From Myxococcota bacterium (GTDB taxonomy: Bacteria; Myxococcota_A; Bradymonadia; UBA7976; UBA1532): 64,000 nucleotides of DNA. The position numbers and the translations under genes are program-made. Where the stretch lies: the NCBI GenBank assembly GCA_023150895.1, contig JAKLJY010000007.1:1-64000 (forward strand), read 5' to 3'. Positions 9,465 through 17,213 of this stretch are shown piece after piece. The notes below the pieces were generated by a model. That model did no database searches. It saw only the letters and a list, made by a program, of their open reading frames with translations, and had not been told where the DNA came from. How positions within the stretch are numbered: the first letter of the stretch is position 1; the number at the start of each line of letters is the position of its first letter.

Positions 9465-9584
9465 CTACAGGATGCCCAGGACCCTGAGGATGAGCGGGAC
9501 GCTCATGCCGCAGAGGAACCAGTAGCGACGCCAGATCGAGTACTCACGCATCCGCCGACGATCGCACGGATCGCGACGGTACAC
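9465..9584 (-). CDS. Possible 39-aa membrane peptide at the end of the transfer operon
   Basis: A GTG at 9584, just after the stop of the coiled-coil gene, opens a 39-codon frame. It has a basic start (VYRRDPCDRRR) and a hydrophobic end with one potential membrane helix (WFLCGMSVPLILRVLGIL). An internal ATG at 9551 would give 28 aa. The tight spacing suggests it could be the last gene of the operon. Support is only composition and position. Confidence 0.3.
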   Translation of the reverse strand: MYRRDPCDRRRMREYSIWRRYWFLCGMSVPLILRVLGIL

Positions 9585-9598
9585 CAGCCCTGCCGGCG

Positions 9599-11119
9599 TC
9601 AGGGCGAGAGCAGGCCGACTTCGACGAGCACGTCGCCGAGTTCGAGGAGGAGGTCCTGCGCCTTGCGAGCGGTGTCGCGCGCGCCGGGCTTGTTCTTCAG
9701 CCAGGCCTCGAGGGGCTTGCCGACCATGCGGTCATCCTTGGACCAGCCGCCGGGGCGGTCGTTCTTCGGGTTGGCGCCGATGTGATAGAGCTGGCGCATG
9801 CCCGTGGGGCTCGGGTCGAGAGCACCCTCGGCCTTGATGGCCGTCAACGAGATCCCCGCGGCATCCCGGTCGGGCTGCGCGCGGCCCGGTTGCCAGTAGC
9901 CCTTGCCGATGAAGGGCGCGAGCGCGGTCGCGACCTCGCGTGACTTCGCCTTCTCGCGGAGCCGGTTCTTCTCGGTCTCCGCGGCGATGCGCTCGGCCTC
10001 GAGCTCCTTCTCGGACTTCTTCGCGGAGGCAGCGGCCTCGGCGACCTTGACCTCGGCCTCGGCGAGCCCGGCCTGCCCGCGGAGCTCGGCGATCTCCTTC
10101 TCGAGTTGGGCGTTGAGGATGCGCACGAGCTCCTCGTCCTTGGCCTTCTGCGCGGCCTCGCGCTGGTCGTGGAGGCGCTTGATCGTCTCCTGCTGCTGGT
10201 CGAACGCGCGCGTGGTGGCGTCGACCTCGATCTTCGTGTTCTCTTCGGCCTCGCGGGCTGCGACCTCGTCGATCTGCCGCTTGGCTTCCTGCCGGCCGCG
10301 CTCCTCGGCTTCGGCGATGACCTTCAGCCGGTCCTGATCGGCGCGCCGCACTCGAAGCAGGAGCGCCTCCGCGATGTCCACGTCCGCAGCCGGCACACCG
10401 TCCTCGACGGCTTCCGCCGCGAGCGCGGTCATGGCCTGGTTCGACGCCGTCTGGCTCTTCAGCGCCGCAGTCGTCTCGGCCAGGGCGGTGCCGACGCTCT
10501 GCTCGAGTTCGGGCGAAGGGGCCGCTGGGACGCCATCCTGCAAGGAGAGCGTGGCGCTACGCGTGGCAGCGGTCGCGAGGAGAGCTCGAACCGCACCCGT
10601 CTCGAACTGTGGCGCCGGGTGCTGTCGCTCGATGATCTCGTACTTCGTGAGCAGCTCGTCGCGAGCCGCGATCTCGCGCCCGTTCGCGGCCAGGAGCTCG
10701 TCCCGCTCGCGGCGCGCGGCCTCGAAGGCGTCGAGTTGTTTCTGGGCCTGTTCGACCACTTGGGCAAGCTTCGCGTACTGCGCCTTGTGCTGGGCTCGGC
10801 GCTCCTCCTCGAGGGCCTTCTCCGCCTCGAGCCGAAGCTGGTCCTTTTCTCGCTCGGCCTTCTGCCTCTCCGCATCCATCGCGAGCTTGTGAACCTTGTC
10901 CTGCTGCTCCAACGCGAAGTCGAGCTTCTTGGCGTCGAGCTCCGCCTTCATCGTGGAGTTCATCCACCAGTAGCCCGCGATGCCGACGACGAGCAGCGTG
11001 CCGAGGGCGACCAGGAAGTACGGAAAGAGCGCTTGGTGCGCCGGCTTCGCCTGCACGAGCGGGACGCTGTGGCCGTGGAACGCGGACTCCTGTGGCTTGG
11101 TGGGATCGACCTCGGTCAT
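9599..11119 (-). CDS. Membrane-anchored long coiled-coil protein, partner of the coupling ATPase
   Basis: 506 aa. A short cytoplasmic N-terminus and one membrane helix (about residues 32-53, FPYFLVALGTLLVVGIAGYW) are followed by about 350 residues of Ala/Glu/Lys/Arg/Gln heptads, a long coiled coil resembling TolA-like spacers. A compact Gly/Pro-containing C-terminal domain (about 405-506) has the segments 'GYWQPGRAQPDRDAAG' and 'KPLEAWLKNKPGARDTA'. The start overlaps the ATPase stop codon (ATGA), implying coupled translation. It may anchor or bridge the ATPase to the envelope. I do not recognise a named family, and the role is inferred from position. Confidence 0.6.
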   Translation of the reverse strand: MTEVDPTKPQESAFHGHSVPLVQAKPAHQALFPYFLVALGTLLVVGIAGYWWMNSTMKAELDAKKLDFALEQQDKVHKLAMDAERQKAEREKDQLRLEAEKALEEERRAQHKAQYAKLAQVVEQAQKQLDAFEAARRERDELLAANGREIAARDELLTKYEIIERQHPAPQFETGAVRALLATAATRSATLSLQDGVPAAPSPELEQSVGTALAETTAALKSQTASNQAMTALAAEAVEDGVPAADVDIAEALLLRVRRADQDRLKVIAEAEERGRQEAKRQIDEVAAREAEENTKIEVDATTRAFDQQQETIKRLHDQREAAQKAKDEELVRILNAQLEKEIAELRGQAGLAEAEVKVAEAAASAKKSEKELEAERIAAETEKNRLREKAKSREVATALAPFIGKGYWQPGRAQPDRDAAGISLTAIKAEGALDPSPTGMRQLYHIGANPKNDRPGGWSKDDRMVGKPLEAWLKNKPGARDTARKAQDLLLELGDVLVEVGLLSP

Positions 11120-13866
11120 GGGGACTCCTCTCTCGGGGATGGCGGTGAATGTTGGTCGAAGAACGTCTGGAGCATCACCCCGCGCTCACGGCGCTTGGGG
11201 TGTTCCTTGGGTGGCTTCTCGGGCTCGCTCGCGGCCGGCTTCGGTGCCGGGGGAGGCGGCGCCGGCGCGTTGCGGACTGGCTCACTCGGTGGAGCGGACG
11301 GCGGTACGGGAGCCGGCGGCCAGACGGTTCGCCGGCGTGCGCCGTACTCCTCGGTGTCCATGCTGTAGAGACAGCGGATCGGACGCGGCCGGCCGCCGAG
11401 GAGCGTCTTGCCGGCGTCGCGCTTCGAGTGCACGAGGCACGCCCGGTCGACGAGGCTCGCGTCGAGGATGTCGTTCGCATCGAGACCGGGCCGGACGGTC
11501 TCGCTGCGCCCGATGCTGACGCGCCAGTCCCTCGACTCCGTCGTGCCGCGGGCCTTCGCGGTGCCGTGCGACTCGCCCTCCTGACTGCTTCCGCCCGTGC
11601 TCTCGCCCTTGGTCTGGCTCTCCTGGGAGCTGCTGTTCGACGTGCCGCCCTGCGGAGTGCTGCCCGTTCCCGAGCTGTGGCCCCACATCTTGCTGAAGAA
11701 CTCACCCCAGTTCTTGCCCTTCGACTCGCTGAAGGTGTCGGTGTCCGTAGTCGTCGTGAGCGTGGAGCGTGAGCCTCCACGGGCGCGTTGGCGGCTCTGG
11801 GACCACACGGTCTTCTCGCCGGAGAGCTTCTGAAGCTCCTCGATGTCGTCGCCGTTCGCGACGCTGAAGAAGAGGCGCAGGTTCGCGTTCGTCGTGACGT
11901 GGTCGCGGATGTCCGTGCTGCCGACCTTGAGGTTCTGCACGGACTGGTTGGCCATGACCATCGAGAGGCCGACGCCGGCCGAGAACGTGAGCAGGCGTCC
12001 GATGTTGAAGGACGCGACCTCCTGGAATTCGTCGATGATCGCGTAGGCGCGCCGCTCGCCGCGCGTGTAGTTGCGCTCGGCGACGGCGTGCATGAACGAG
12101 TAGAGCGCGAGGCGCGCGATGTCGAGGCCGGCGGTGCTGCGCAGGACGGGGACCCAGAAGTAGAGGACCTCGCGTTCCTCGATCGCCGTCGGCATGTGGA
12201 TCACGCGCGCGGGGTCGACGCCCTCGCGACGCTCGAGCCGCGCGGCGAGCTCCGGCCGCACGAGCGGCGCGAGCGTAGCCTGCGCTTCGCGGGCGTCGTG
12301 TCCGGTCTTCTTCGAGGCCGTCGTCTTCAGCGCCTCGCCGAAGGTCTCGAGAGTCGGCGTGCGTCCAGACTGCTCTCGGGCCTCGTCGACGGCTCGCACC
12401 ATCGCCTCGCGGTTCTCCTTCGAGTAGTAGCCGTGGCCGTAGCCAGGACCGTGGAAGACGTCGAAGGCCTGCGCGAAGAAGCCGCCAAGGTCTGCCGGCG
12501 TCGGGATGAGCGAGGCGAGACTTCCGAAGACGTCGAAGACGTGGCTGTCCTTCTCGGGGTGCGTCGTGAAGTAGTGGAACCGCCGGCCGCGGCGCTTCGC
12601 CTCGAGCCGCGCGGTGTGGAACAGCGCGAAGTCGCCCTTGAGGTCGATGATCAGGATGGGCGGAGGCGGCCCGACGTGCTCGCCCAGCTTAGGCGGCTCG
12701 TCGGAGCCACGGATGAGCTGCGTCACCAGCGGGATGAGGGCGGCGCTCGTCTTCCCGGTCTGCGTCGCGCCGACGACGTGTGCATGCGCGTGGAGCAGCG
12801 GACGCGACAGCAGGATCGGGTCGGCGGTCACGGGCTCGTAGCCGAGCAGGAGATGCTGCGACGGGGCGCGCTCCGCACCGACCTTGAGCCGCTCGAAGTG
12901 CGCCTCCCACGGGAGCTCTTCCCACAGACGCGTCGTGTTCGGCACGAGTCGCGGCGGTTCCGGCTCGGTAGGCGGCGGACCGGGATCGACCGGTGGCGCG
13001 ACGTCGTGGCGCGTCATCAGCGGAACACGGTCGACGAACCTCGGGAAGAGCTCCTCGTTCACGATCCTCAGGATCTCGCGCGCCGGCGCGAGCTCGAGGT
13101 GTAGGCGCAGGCTCGGGTCCCTCGCGAGCGTCTCGGTCGTCTCGTCGGGGTTGTTCGACTCGAGAGCGCCCTCCTCTGTGCCCCGCGGAGCGAGAACGCG
13201 CTGGAGCAGTGCCGCGAACACCTCGGGCGGAATCGGGATCCAGCCCGGCACGAAGAGCGGCGCCTCTTCCTTCGGAGTGGCTGCGGCGAGCGACGCGTTG
13301 GCCCGCTCCGCGACGAAGTAGGCGATCGCCTCGGCGAGCCCGGCCTCGTCGCGTACGCGCTGCCCGCGCGTGTACGTGACGCGGTACGTGTACAGGAACC
13401 GGTTGTGCCGCGGAACGAGGCGCAGCAGCCAGCCTGCGAGCCCGCGGCGAAGCCCTCGTTGTGGGACCGGCTTCGGATCGAAGGCGATGGCCGTGCCGCG
13501 CTTGCGTGGGAGCACGATCGTCTGTCGCGATGCGGAGTGCACCTGGACCCACGGATCGAGGTGCTGGCGCAGGATGGCTGCCAGGTCCTCGACGAAGCGT
13601 GCATCGACGCGCAGGTGGACACGCACGATGTCCCCGGCCCTGCGGCGTCGGCTCTCGAGGCGCGCGAGGAACGCGTCGTAGAGCTTCTTCTGCTCCGCGA
13701 AGGCGGCGACTCGCGCCGCGTGCTCCTTCAGTCGGTCACCATGCTGCTCGCGCGCGTGCAGGTACGCTTCCCACGCCTCCTCGTAGGCGCGCAGTGCGTG
13801 GCTCGCGTCGGCGAGCTTCTTGGCCTGAAGCCGCTCAAGTTCCGTTGCTTCGTCCGTTTCGATCAT
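11116..13866 (-). CDS. VirD4/TraD/HerA-like DNA-transfer ATPase
   Basis: 916 aa. A helical N-terminus is followed by a P-loop ATPase of the coupling-protein type: Walker A GATQTGKT at about 366-373, a strand-Asp motif 'ILIIDLKGDF' at about 407, and 'YAIIDEFQEVAS' at about 610 with the acidic catalytic pair. A Ser/Gly/Thr/Gln-rich low-complexity stretch (about 690-770) and a Pro-rich tail (about 845-895) follow. Such ATPases form hexamers that bring or pump DNA to a secretion channel. No transmembrane N-terminus like that of classical VirD4 is obvious; the coiled-coil neighbour encoded next has one. The start overlaps the preceding winged-helix gene by about 30 bases. It may be a soluble TraD or HerA relative, not a true VirD4. 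Confidence 0.82.
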   Translation of the reverse strand: MIETDEATELERLQAKKLADASHALRAYEEAWEAYLHAREQHGDRLKEHAARVAAFAEQKKLYDAFLARLESRRRRAGDIVRVHLRVDARFVEDLAAILRQHLDPWVQVHSASRQTIVLPRKRGTAIAFDPKPVPQRGLRRGLAGWLLRLVPRHNRFLYTYRVTYTRGQRVRDEAGLAEAIAYFVAERANASLAAATPKEEAPLFVPGWIPIPPEVFAALLQRVLAPRGTEEGALESNNPDETTETLARDPSLRLHLELAPAREILRIVNEELFPRFVDRVPLMTRHDVAPPVDPGPPPTEPEPPRLVPNTTRLWEELPWEAHFERLKVGAERAPSQHLLLGYEPVTADPILLSRPLLHAHAHVVGATQTGKTSAALIPLVTQLIRGSDEPPKLGEHVGPPPPILIIDLKGDFALFHTARLEAKRRGRRFHYFTTHPEKDSHVFDVFGSLASLIPTPADLGGFFAQAFDVFHGPGYGHGYYSKENREAMVRAVDEAREQSGRTPTLETFGEALKTTASKKTGHDAREAQATLAPLVRPELAARLERREGVDPARVIHMPTAIEEREVLYFWVPVLRSTAGLDIARLALYSFMHAVAERNYTRGERRAYAIIDEFQEVASFNIGRLLTFSAGVGLSMVMANQSVQNLKVGSTDIRDHVTTNANLRLFFSVANGDDIEELQKLSGEKTVWSQSRQRARGGSRSTLTTTTDTDTFSESKGKNWGEFFSKMWGHSSGTGSTPQGGTSNSSSQESQTKGESTGGSSQEGESHGTAKARGTTESRDWRVSIGRSETVRPGLDANDILDASLVDRACLVHSKRDAGKTLLGGRPRPIRCLYSMDTEEYGARRRTVWPPAPVPPSAPPSEPVRNAPAPPPPAPKPAASEPEKPPKEHPKRRERGVMLQTFFDQHSPPSPREESP

Positions 13867-14521
13867 GGAGGAAGGCGCGCAGGGTCGCGGGTCCAGGGGC
13901 GAGCTCGACCACGATCGACGTGAAGCGGCGCAGCTCCGCTTTGCCGATCCGATTCTTCAGCGTCGCTCGTCGATCCTCTTGCTCGACGAGCACTGCGAAA
14001 CCCAGGTTGCGACTGGCGATCCAATCTCGCAAGAGAGGGTCTTTCCGGCGTTCGTCGATGCGCTTCTTCAGGCGGTCGAGCACGTTCTCTTCGCTCGTGC
14101 CGGGGCCGGGCACGTAGAGCTCGTGCAGCACCGACCACTCGCCGGCGGGCTGGATGCAGTGCATCGCGCCGGGCGCGTTCACGCCGAGGAGCTCCTGCTC
14201 TTCGGCCGCCGTAAGCAGGAGCCGCGGCCCCTCGTCCATCGAGCAGAACCACAGCGACGCGAGCGCAGCGTGGACGGCGTGCGCGTCGGATGCGCGCGGC
14301 ACGTCGGCGAGGCCGATCGCCTTCGCGCCCTCCTCGGTGAGCTGGTAGTAGCTGAAGCCGTCGGGGAACTTCGACGACTCGAGCAGCCCGGCCTTGAGCA
14401 GCCGAGCCACCACGTTGCCGGCGGCGTCGGCGCTCTTGAAGAAGAGCTTCTGCAGGACCGGCCGGATGGTCAGTCGATGACGCGCGACGTGGCGCAGGAT
14501 CTGCTCGTCGCGCGGCGTCAT
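13835..14521 (-). CDS. Winged-helix protein of the replication-relaxation type
   Basis: 228 aa from an ATG overlapping the previous stop codon (TGATG). The first 70 residues form a winged helix (PRDEQILRHVARHRLT, then a recognition helix and a wing at FPDGFSYYQLTEEG). This resembles the replication-relaxation family that sits beside TraD-like ATPases on many mobile elements. The C-terminal half is alpha/beta with 'RLLLTAAEEQELLG' and 'FTSIVVELAPGP'. It probably binds DNA at the transfer or replication origin or acts as a local regulator. It belongs to one tightly overlapping operon with the ATPase. The family assignment is from recall of domain layout. Confidence 0.6.
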   Translation of the reverse strand: MTPRDEQILRHVARHRLTIRPVLQKLFFKSADAAGNVVARLLKAGLLESSKFPDGFSYYQLTEEGAKAIGLADVPRASDAHAVHAALASLWFCSMDEGPRLLLTAAEEQELLGVNAPGAMHCIQPAGEWSVLHELYVPGPGTSEENVLDRLKKRIDERRKDPLLRDWIASRNLGFAVLVEQEDRRATLKNRIGKAELRRFTSIVVELAPGPATLRAFLHDRNGRSNGT

Positions 14522-15162
14522 CACCAGAGCTCGTAGGGAAGCGAGGTCCGCTCACAGGAGGCGTGGAGCTTCTGGAGCCGCTCCTTCTTGTAGGTGCCCG
14601 CGAACTCGATCAGGGTCAGCCGGTCCTCCTCGCGCACGACGGCATCGGGGACGAAGCCCTCGAGGTCGCCGGGGTCGAAGAGGTCCTCGGGCACCCAGGA
14701 GGCGGCGCGCCTCGGCTCCTGCCCGCGGAACCGGAGGAAGAGCGCGGCCAGGCCGAGGTCGTGGGAGAGCTCGCTCTCGCGGGGCTTTCGCCCGCCGCCC
14801 CCGCCGAGCCATGAGCCCAGTTCGCGGGTCGCCGCGACGAGCACGAACGGCCGGAGCGGCGAGCTCCAACGCCGCTCGAGCCGGTAGGCGATGGCCGGCA
14901 GGTCCGGTGTCCGGTCACCCGGCCGCCAGGTGAGCAGCGGCTCCTCGAGGCCAGGGAGCTCGTGGACCATCGCCGGCATCCGGCGCAGGAGGCCGCGGCG
15001 CTCGAGGACCGCGAGACGACGCGTGGCGTTGGTCGTCGCATTGCGCGTCGAGCCCCACCACGTCCGGGCCACCTGGTCCAGCGAGAGCATCCGGACCCGA
15101 CGCGAGAGCACCTCGAGGATCTCGAGATCGCGGCCCGCCAAGCTCTCCCCCAACTTCGCCAT
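14521..15162 (-). CDS. Second winged-helix protein, paralog-like partner
   Basis: 213 aa from the ATG at 15162. An in-frame extension upstream is Pro-rich and lies over a G-run tract, so I think it is untranslated. Residues 5-70 form a winged helix (GRDLEILEVLSRRVRMLSLDQVARTWW, then RRLAVLERRGLLRR). The C-terminal half (VPEDLFDPGDLEGFVPDAVV, then DRLTLIEFAGTYKKERL) looks like a restriction-endonuclease-type alpha/beta fold, with an acidic residue pair followed by E-x-x-x-x-K. This layout also fits replication-relaxation proteins. No strong ribosome site is visible, so translation may depend on the upstream gene or an unconventional leader. Its stop overlaps the next start. Confidence 0.55.
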   Translation of the reverse strand: MAKLGESLAGRDLEILEVLSRRVRMLSLDQVARTWWGSTRNATTNATRRLAVLERRGLLRRMPAMVHELPGLEEPLLTWRPGDRTPDLPAIAYRLERRWSSPLRPFVLVAATRELGSWLGGGGGRKPRESELSHDLGLAALFLRFRGQEPRRAASWVPEDLFDPGDLEGFVPDAVVREEDRLTLIEFAGTYKKERLQKLHASCERTSLPYELW

Positions 15163-15199
15163 GCTGTAGTCGGCGCAGATCTTACGCGCGGTCGCATTC

Positions 15200-15358
15200 G
15201 GGGGGTGGGAGGTGGGCGGGGTTGGGGGGGGAGCGCTGGCCTGGGGTGGTGGGCGGGAAGGCCAGCGGGGTGGGTGGTGGGCGGGTCGGGGGGGCCGGGG
15301 GGGTCCCGGGAGGGACACCTCCGGCGTTCAGGGTGGCGGGTGGGGTGGAAGGTGGGGT
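15200..15358 (+). repeat. G-run tract with quadruplex-forming potential
   Basis: About 160 bases carry more than a dozen runs of three or more G on the plus strand, several of them 5-8 long, separated by 1-10 bases. The tract lies between the methyltransferase stop and the next gene of the same minus-strand operon. The plus-strand DNA could fold into quadruplexes, while the operon mRNA would carry C-runs. The surrounding genes show no such bias. Confidence 0.7.
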
Positions 15359-15412
15359 CAGGTGGCCGGTCCAGGCCCGGTCCTGGGGTCAGTGAGCGGG
15401 GCCGGCGCCTTA

Positions 15413-16159
15413 TCAGGCGCTCGGCCGTCGGAAGAGCAGGCAGTACTCGTGACGGATGGGAGCGTCGACGAAGGGCGCGTAGGTCTTCCGGTCCGAGGTG
15501 CAGCGGTGTTGCCCCTTGATGAGGATGGAGCGCAGCTCTCCGAAGGCTCCTCGGTGGGAGAGAAGCTCGGCAGCCATCGAGTAGTAGCGGCCACGTTTGC
15601 GGATGTCGCCGACGAGCACGGCAAGGTGGCCTCCAGGGGTGAGCGCTCCGGCGCAGCGGAGCAAGCAGGCCGAGAGGCGCATGCAGAAGTCCGGCCACTC
15701 GGCGGTCTGGCTCAGGTCCCGGGGGTCCGCCTGGGAGTAGCGGACGATGTCCCAGTAGGGCGGGTGCAGCCAGATGAACTCGAAGGGTCCGGGGAGAGGG
15801 TCGCGCTCCAGGTCGAAGCCGGTCCGGAGGTCGGCGCCGAAGAACTCGATGCCGGTCCCGAGGTGGCGGTTCATGCCGCGGACGACGTCGCCCGTGGTCC
15901 CGGAGCCCATCATCGGGTCGGCCACGGTCTTCGGGCGGTAGCGCAGCAGCAGCTCCTTGAAGAGGGTCCCGTCGCAGTTCCCGCGGTAGCTGCTCTTGCC
16001 CCAGGCCGGGCAGCGGGCCGGGTAGGAGACGACCGAGCCGAAGTTCGGGTCCGCCTGGTAGAGGCGCTCGCGGTCGGCGTGGTCGGCGAGCTTCGCCTCG
16101 GGCCGGGGCATGTCCTGCCAAGGCCAGGACGTGCGTCGTGGTGGCGGTTGTCCTTTCAT
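15413..16159 (-). CDS. DNA amino-methyltransferase (N6-A or N4-C type)
   Basis: 248 aa. The S-adenosylmethionine loop is DPMMGSGTT at residues 81-89 and the catalytic motif is HPPYWD at about 132-137, inside 'FEFIWLHPPYWD'. Both are diagnostic for amino-methyltransferases acting on adenine N6 or cytosine N4. AGGAGG six bases before the ATG at 16159 fixes the start; upstream in-frame codons belong to the overlapping gene. No restriction endonuclease gene is beside it, so it is probably a solitary methylase that marks element DNA or protects it from host restriction. It overlaps the zinc-ribbon gene by 4 bases and shares its operon with the DNA-transfer genes. Confidence 0.85.
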   Translation of the reverse strand: MKGQPPPRRTSWPWQDMPRPEAKLADHADRERLYQADPNFGSVVSYPARCPAWGKSSYRGNCDGTLFKELLLRYRPKTVADPMMGSGTTGDVVRGMNRHLGTGIEFFGADLRTGFDLERDPLPGPFEFIWLHPPYWDIVRYSQADPRDLSQTAEWPDFCMRLSACLLRCAGALTPGGHLAVLVGDIRKRGRYYSMAAELLSHRGAFGELRSILIKGQHRCTSDRKTYAPFVDAPIRHEYCLLFRRPSA

Positions 16160-16425
16160 GGCACACCTCCTGAGCACGACTCGCAGACGAAGGAGGGCCC
16201 CTCCGGGCCCTCCCCTTCTTCCATGTCCCAGGTCGGCCAGGCGTTGCCGCATAGGCGGCACACGCCGAGCCGTTCAAGGAACAGCTCCAGGGTCGCGTCG
16301 AGGTCGAGCAGCTCGGCTTCGAGCAGCTCCCGCGCTTCCCGGCGGATGCGTTCGAGCGGCAGGCCGTCGAACCGGTCGTGCAGCTCTTCGAGGACGCCTT
16401 CGAGGAATCGGTCGATGAACCTCAT
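16156..16425 (-). CDS. 89-aa zinc-ribbon protein
   Basis: 89 aa. The N-terminal two thirds are helical and charged (MRFIDRFLEGVLEELHDRF, then repeated LEAELLDLDATLELF). The C-terminus carries two Cys pairs, CRLC near residue 57 and CESC near residue 81, that would hold one zinc. It lies between a 63-aa gene and the methyltransferase with 4-base overlaps on both sides, so it is co-translated with them. The combination suggests a small nucleic-acid or methylase accessory protein. I do not recognise the family. Confidence 0.6.
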   Translation of the reverse strand: MRFIDRFLEGVLEELHDRFDGLPLERIRREARELLEAELLDLDATLELFLERLGVCRLCGNAWPTWDMEEGEGPEGPSFVCESCSGGVP

Positions 16426-16613
16426 GGCTCCCTCACGGAGCGGACCGTGGCCGCCATGTCGAGTTCCACTGAGTCCGTCCACGAACACCGGAACTCCTCC
16501 ACGGCCAGCTCGCAGGCTTCCTCTGCGCTCGATGCCTGGACTTCGATTGTGTCCAAGAAGACGCGCGTCTCGCGCACGTCGACGGTGTAGTTCCTGAGCC
16601 TCTTCTCGCTCAT
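16422..16613 (-). CDS. 63-aa hypothetical protein
   Basis: 63 aa starting at the ATG at 16613 and ending with a 4-base overlap into the zinc-ribbon gene. It has an alternating beta pattern (NYTVDVRETRVFLDTIEVQAS), one helix (SAEEACELAVEEF) and a final strand. This is a small alpha/beta protein, rather like phage- or plasmid-borne 'DpnD/PcfM-like' small folds, though that comparison is loose. It is part of the methyltransferase operon. No catalytic motif is visible. Confidence 0.5.
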   Translation of the reverse strand: MSEKRLRNYTVDVRETRVFLDTIEVQASSAEEACELAVEEFRCSWTDSVELDMAATVRSVREP

Positions 16614-16615
16614 GG

Positions 16616-16927
16616 CTAGTACTCCTCCGGCAAGAGCACCGTCGTTGCCGAGCGGTCGCATTCGGTGATGACCCAGAACGCCTTGCCGCACTTCGCGATG
16701 AACCTGGAGAACAGCCGTCCTCCGTGCTCGTACGCGTTGTCGTTCTGCTGCCAGTCGTGGTCGTCGAGGTCGCCCCAGTCTCCTCGCGCGTGGCGCGTGA
16801 TGCCGGTGACCACGTCGTAGGGGTCGAGCTTGCGCTCGGCTCCATCGGTGATGCGGACCTCCCCGAGTGGGAAGGAGAGCTTCCTCGCGAAGGGGTTCCG
16901 CTTGTTGTTGTCGAGCTTCGTTTCCAT
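16616..16927 (-). CDS. 103-aa conserved 'RGDWGDL' protein, first gene of the transfer operon
   Basis: 103 aa. Characteristic segments are 'NPFARKLSFPLGEVRIT', 'ITRHARGDWGDLDDHDWQ', 'NDNAYEHGGRLFSRF' and the end 'WVITECDRSATTVLLPEEY'. I recall this pattern as a common small protein of plasmids and islands, especially in Planctomycetota, with no assigned function. AGGAGG five bases before the ATG lies inside a 20-bp hairpin arm (16931-16984), so its translation is probably controlled. A truncated inverted copy of the gene start lies at 17079-17158. It heads the operon that continues through the methyltransferase to the coupling ATPase. Confidence 0.7.
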   Translation of the reverse strand: METKLDNNKRNPFARKLSFPLGEVRITDGAERKLDPYDVVTGITRHARGDWGDLDDHDWQQNDNAYEHGGRLFSRFIAKCGKAFWVITECDRSATTVLLPEEY

Positions 16928-16930
16928 GTT

Positions 16931-16984
16931 TGCCTCCTGGTTTCGTTTCGTTCGCCCGCCGTGGCGAAACGAAACCGGGAGGCA
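16931..16984 (-). promoter_or_regulatory. Leader hairpin hiding the ribosome-binding site of the 103-aa gene
   Basis: The 20-base arm at 16931-16950 pairs with 16965-16984 with one mismatch, closing a 14-base loop. The AGGAGG Shine-Dalgarno (16933-16938) is inside the stem and pairs with CCTCC in the opposite arm. This is the most extreme member of a set of seven similar leaders. As RNA it would block initiation until opened; as single-stranded DNA it could serve as a hairpin promoter. Confidence 0.75.
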
Positions 16985-17078
16985 CGAAGGCCACGGGCGC
17001 GAGTGAAGGCGTTCGGTGGAGGCCAAGAGCAAGGCAAGTGACGCGTACTCGCGGCGCGCAGCGTTGCGGCCTCCTCCG

Positions 17079-17158
17079 CCTTCGCGCCCGTGGACTGATG
17101 CATGGAAACGAAGCACGACGGAGACAGGGACCCCTTCGCGAGGAAGCTCTCCTTCCCA
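17079..17158 (+). pseudogene. Inverted, truncated copy of the 103-aa gene's start region
   Basis: On the plus strand, CGCGCCCGTGG, then ATGGAAACGAAG, then CCCCTTCGCGAGGAAGCTCT repeat the leader and first 20 codons of the gene at 16927, in inverted orientation and lacking the hairpin. After TTCCCATCC the frame diverges into unrelated codons that overlap the sigma-factor gene end. No functional product is expected. It marks a local inverted duplication. Confidence 0.65.
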
Positions 17159-17213
17159 TCCAGCGGCGGTCCACTGGAACGACTTGGCACTGCCGAGCTC
17201 GAGTGTTCGGCGG

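Noticed and set aside
15163-15318. Pro-rich N-terminal extension of the second winged-helix protein
   Set aside because: It reads across the G-run tract and gives a low-complexity Pro/Ser peptide; the ATG at 15162 precedes the folded domain.
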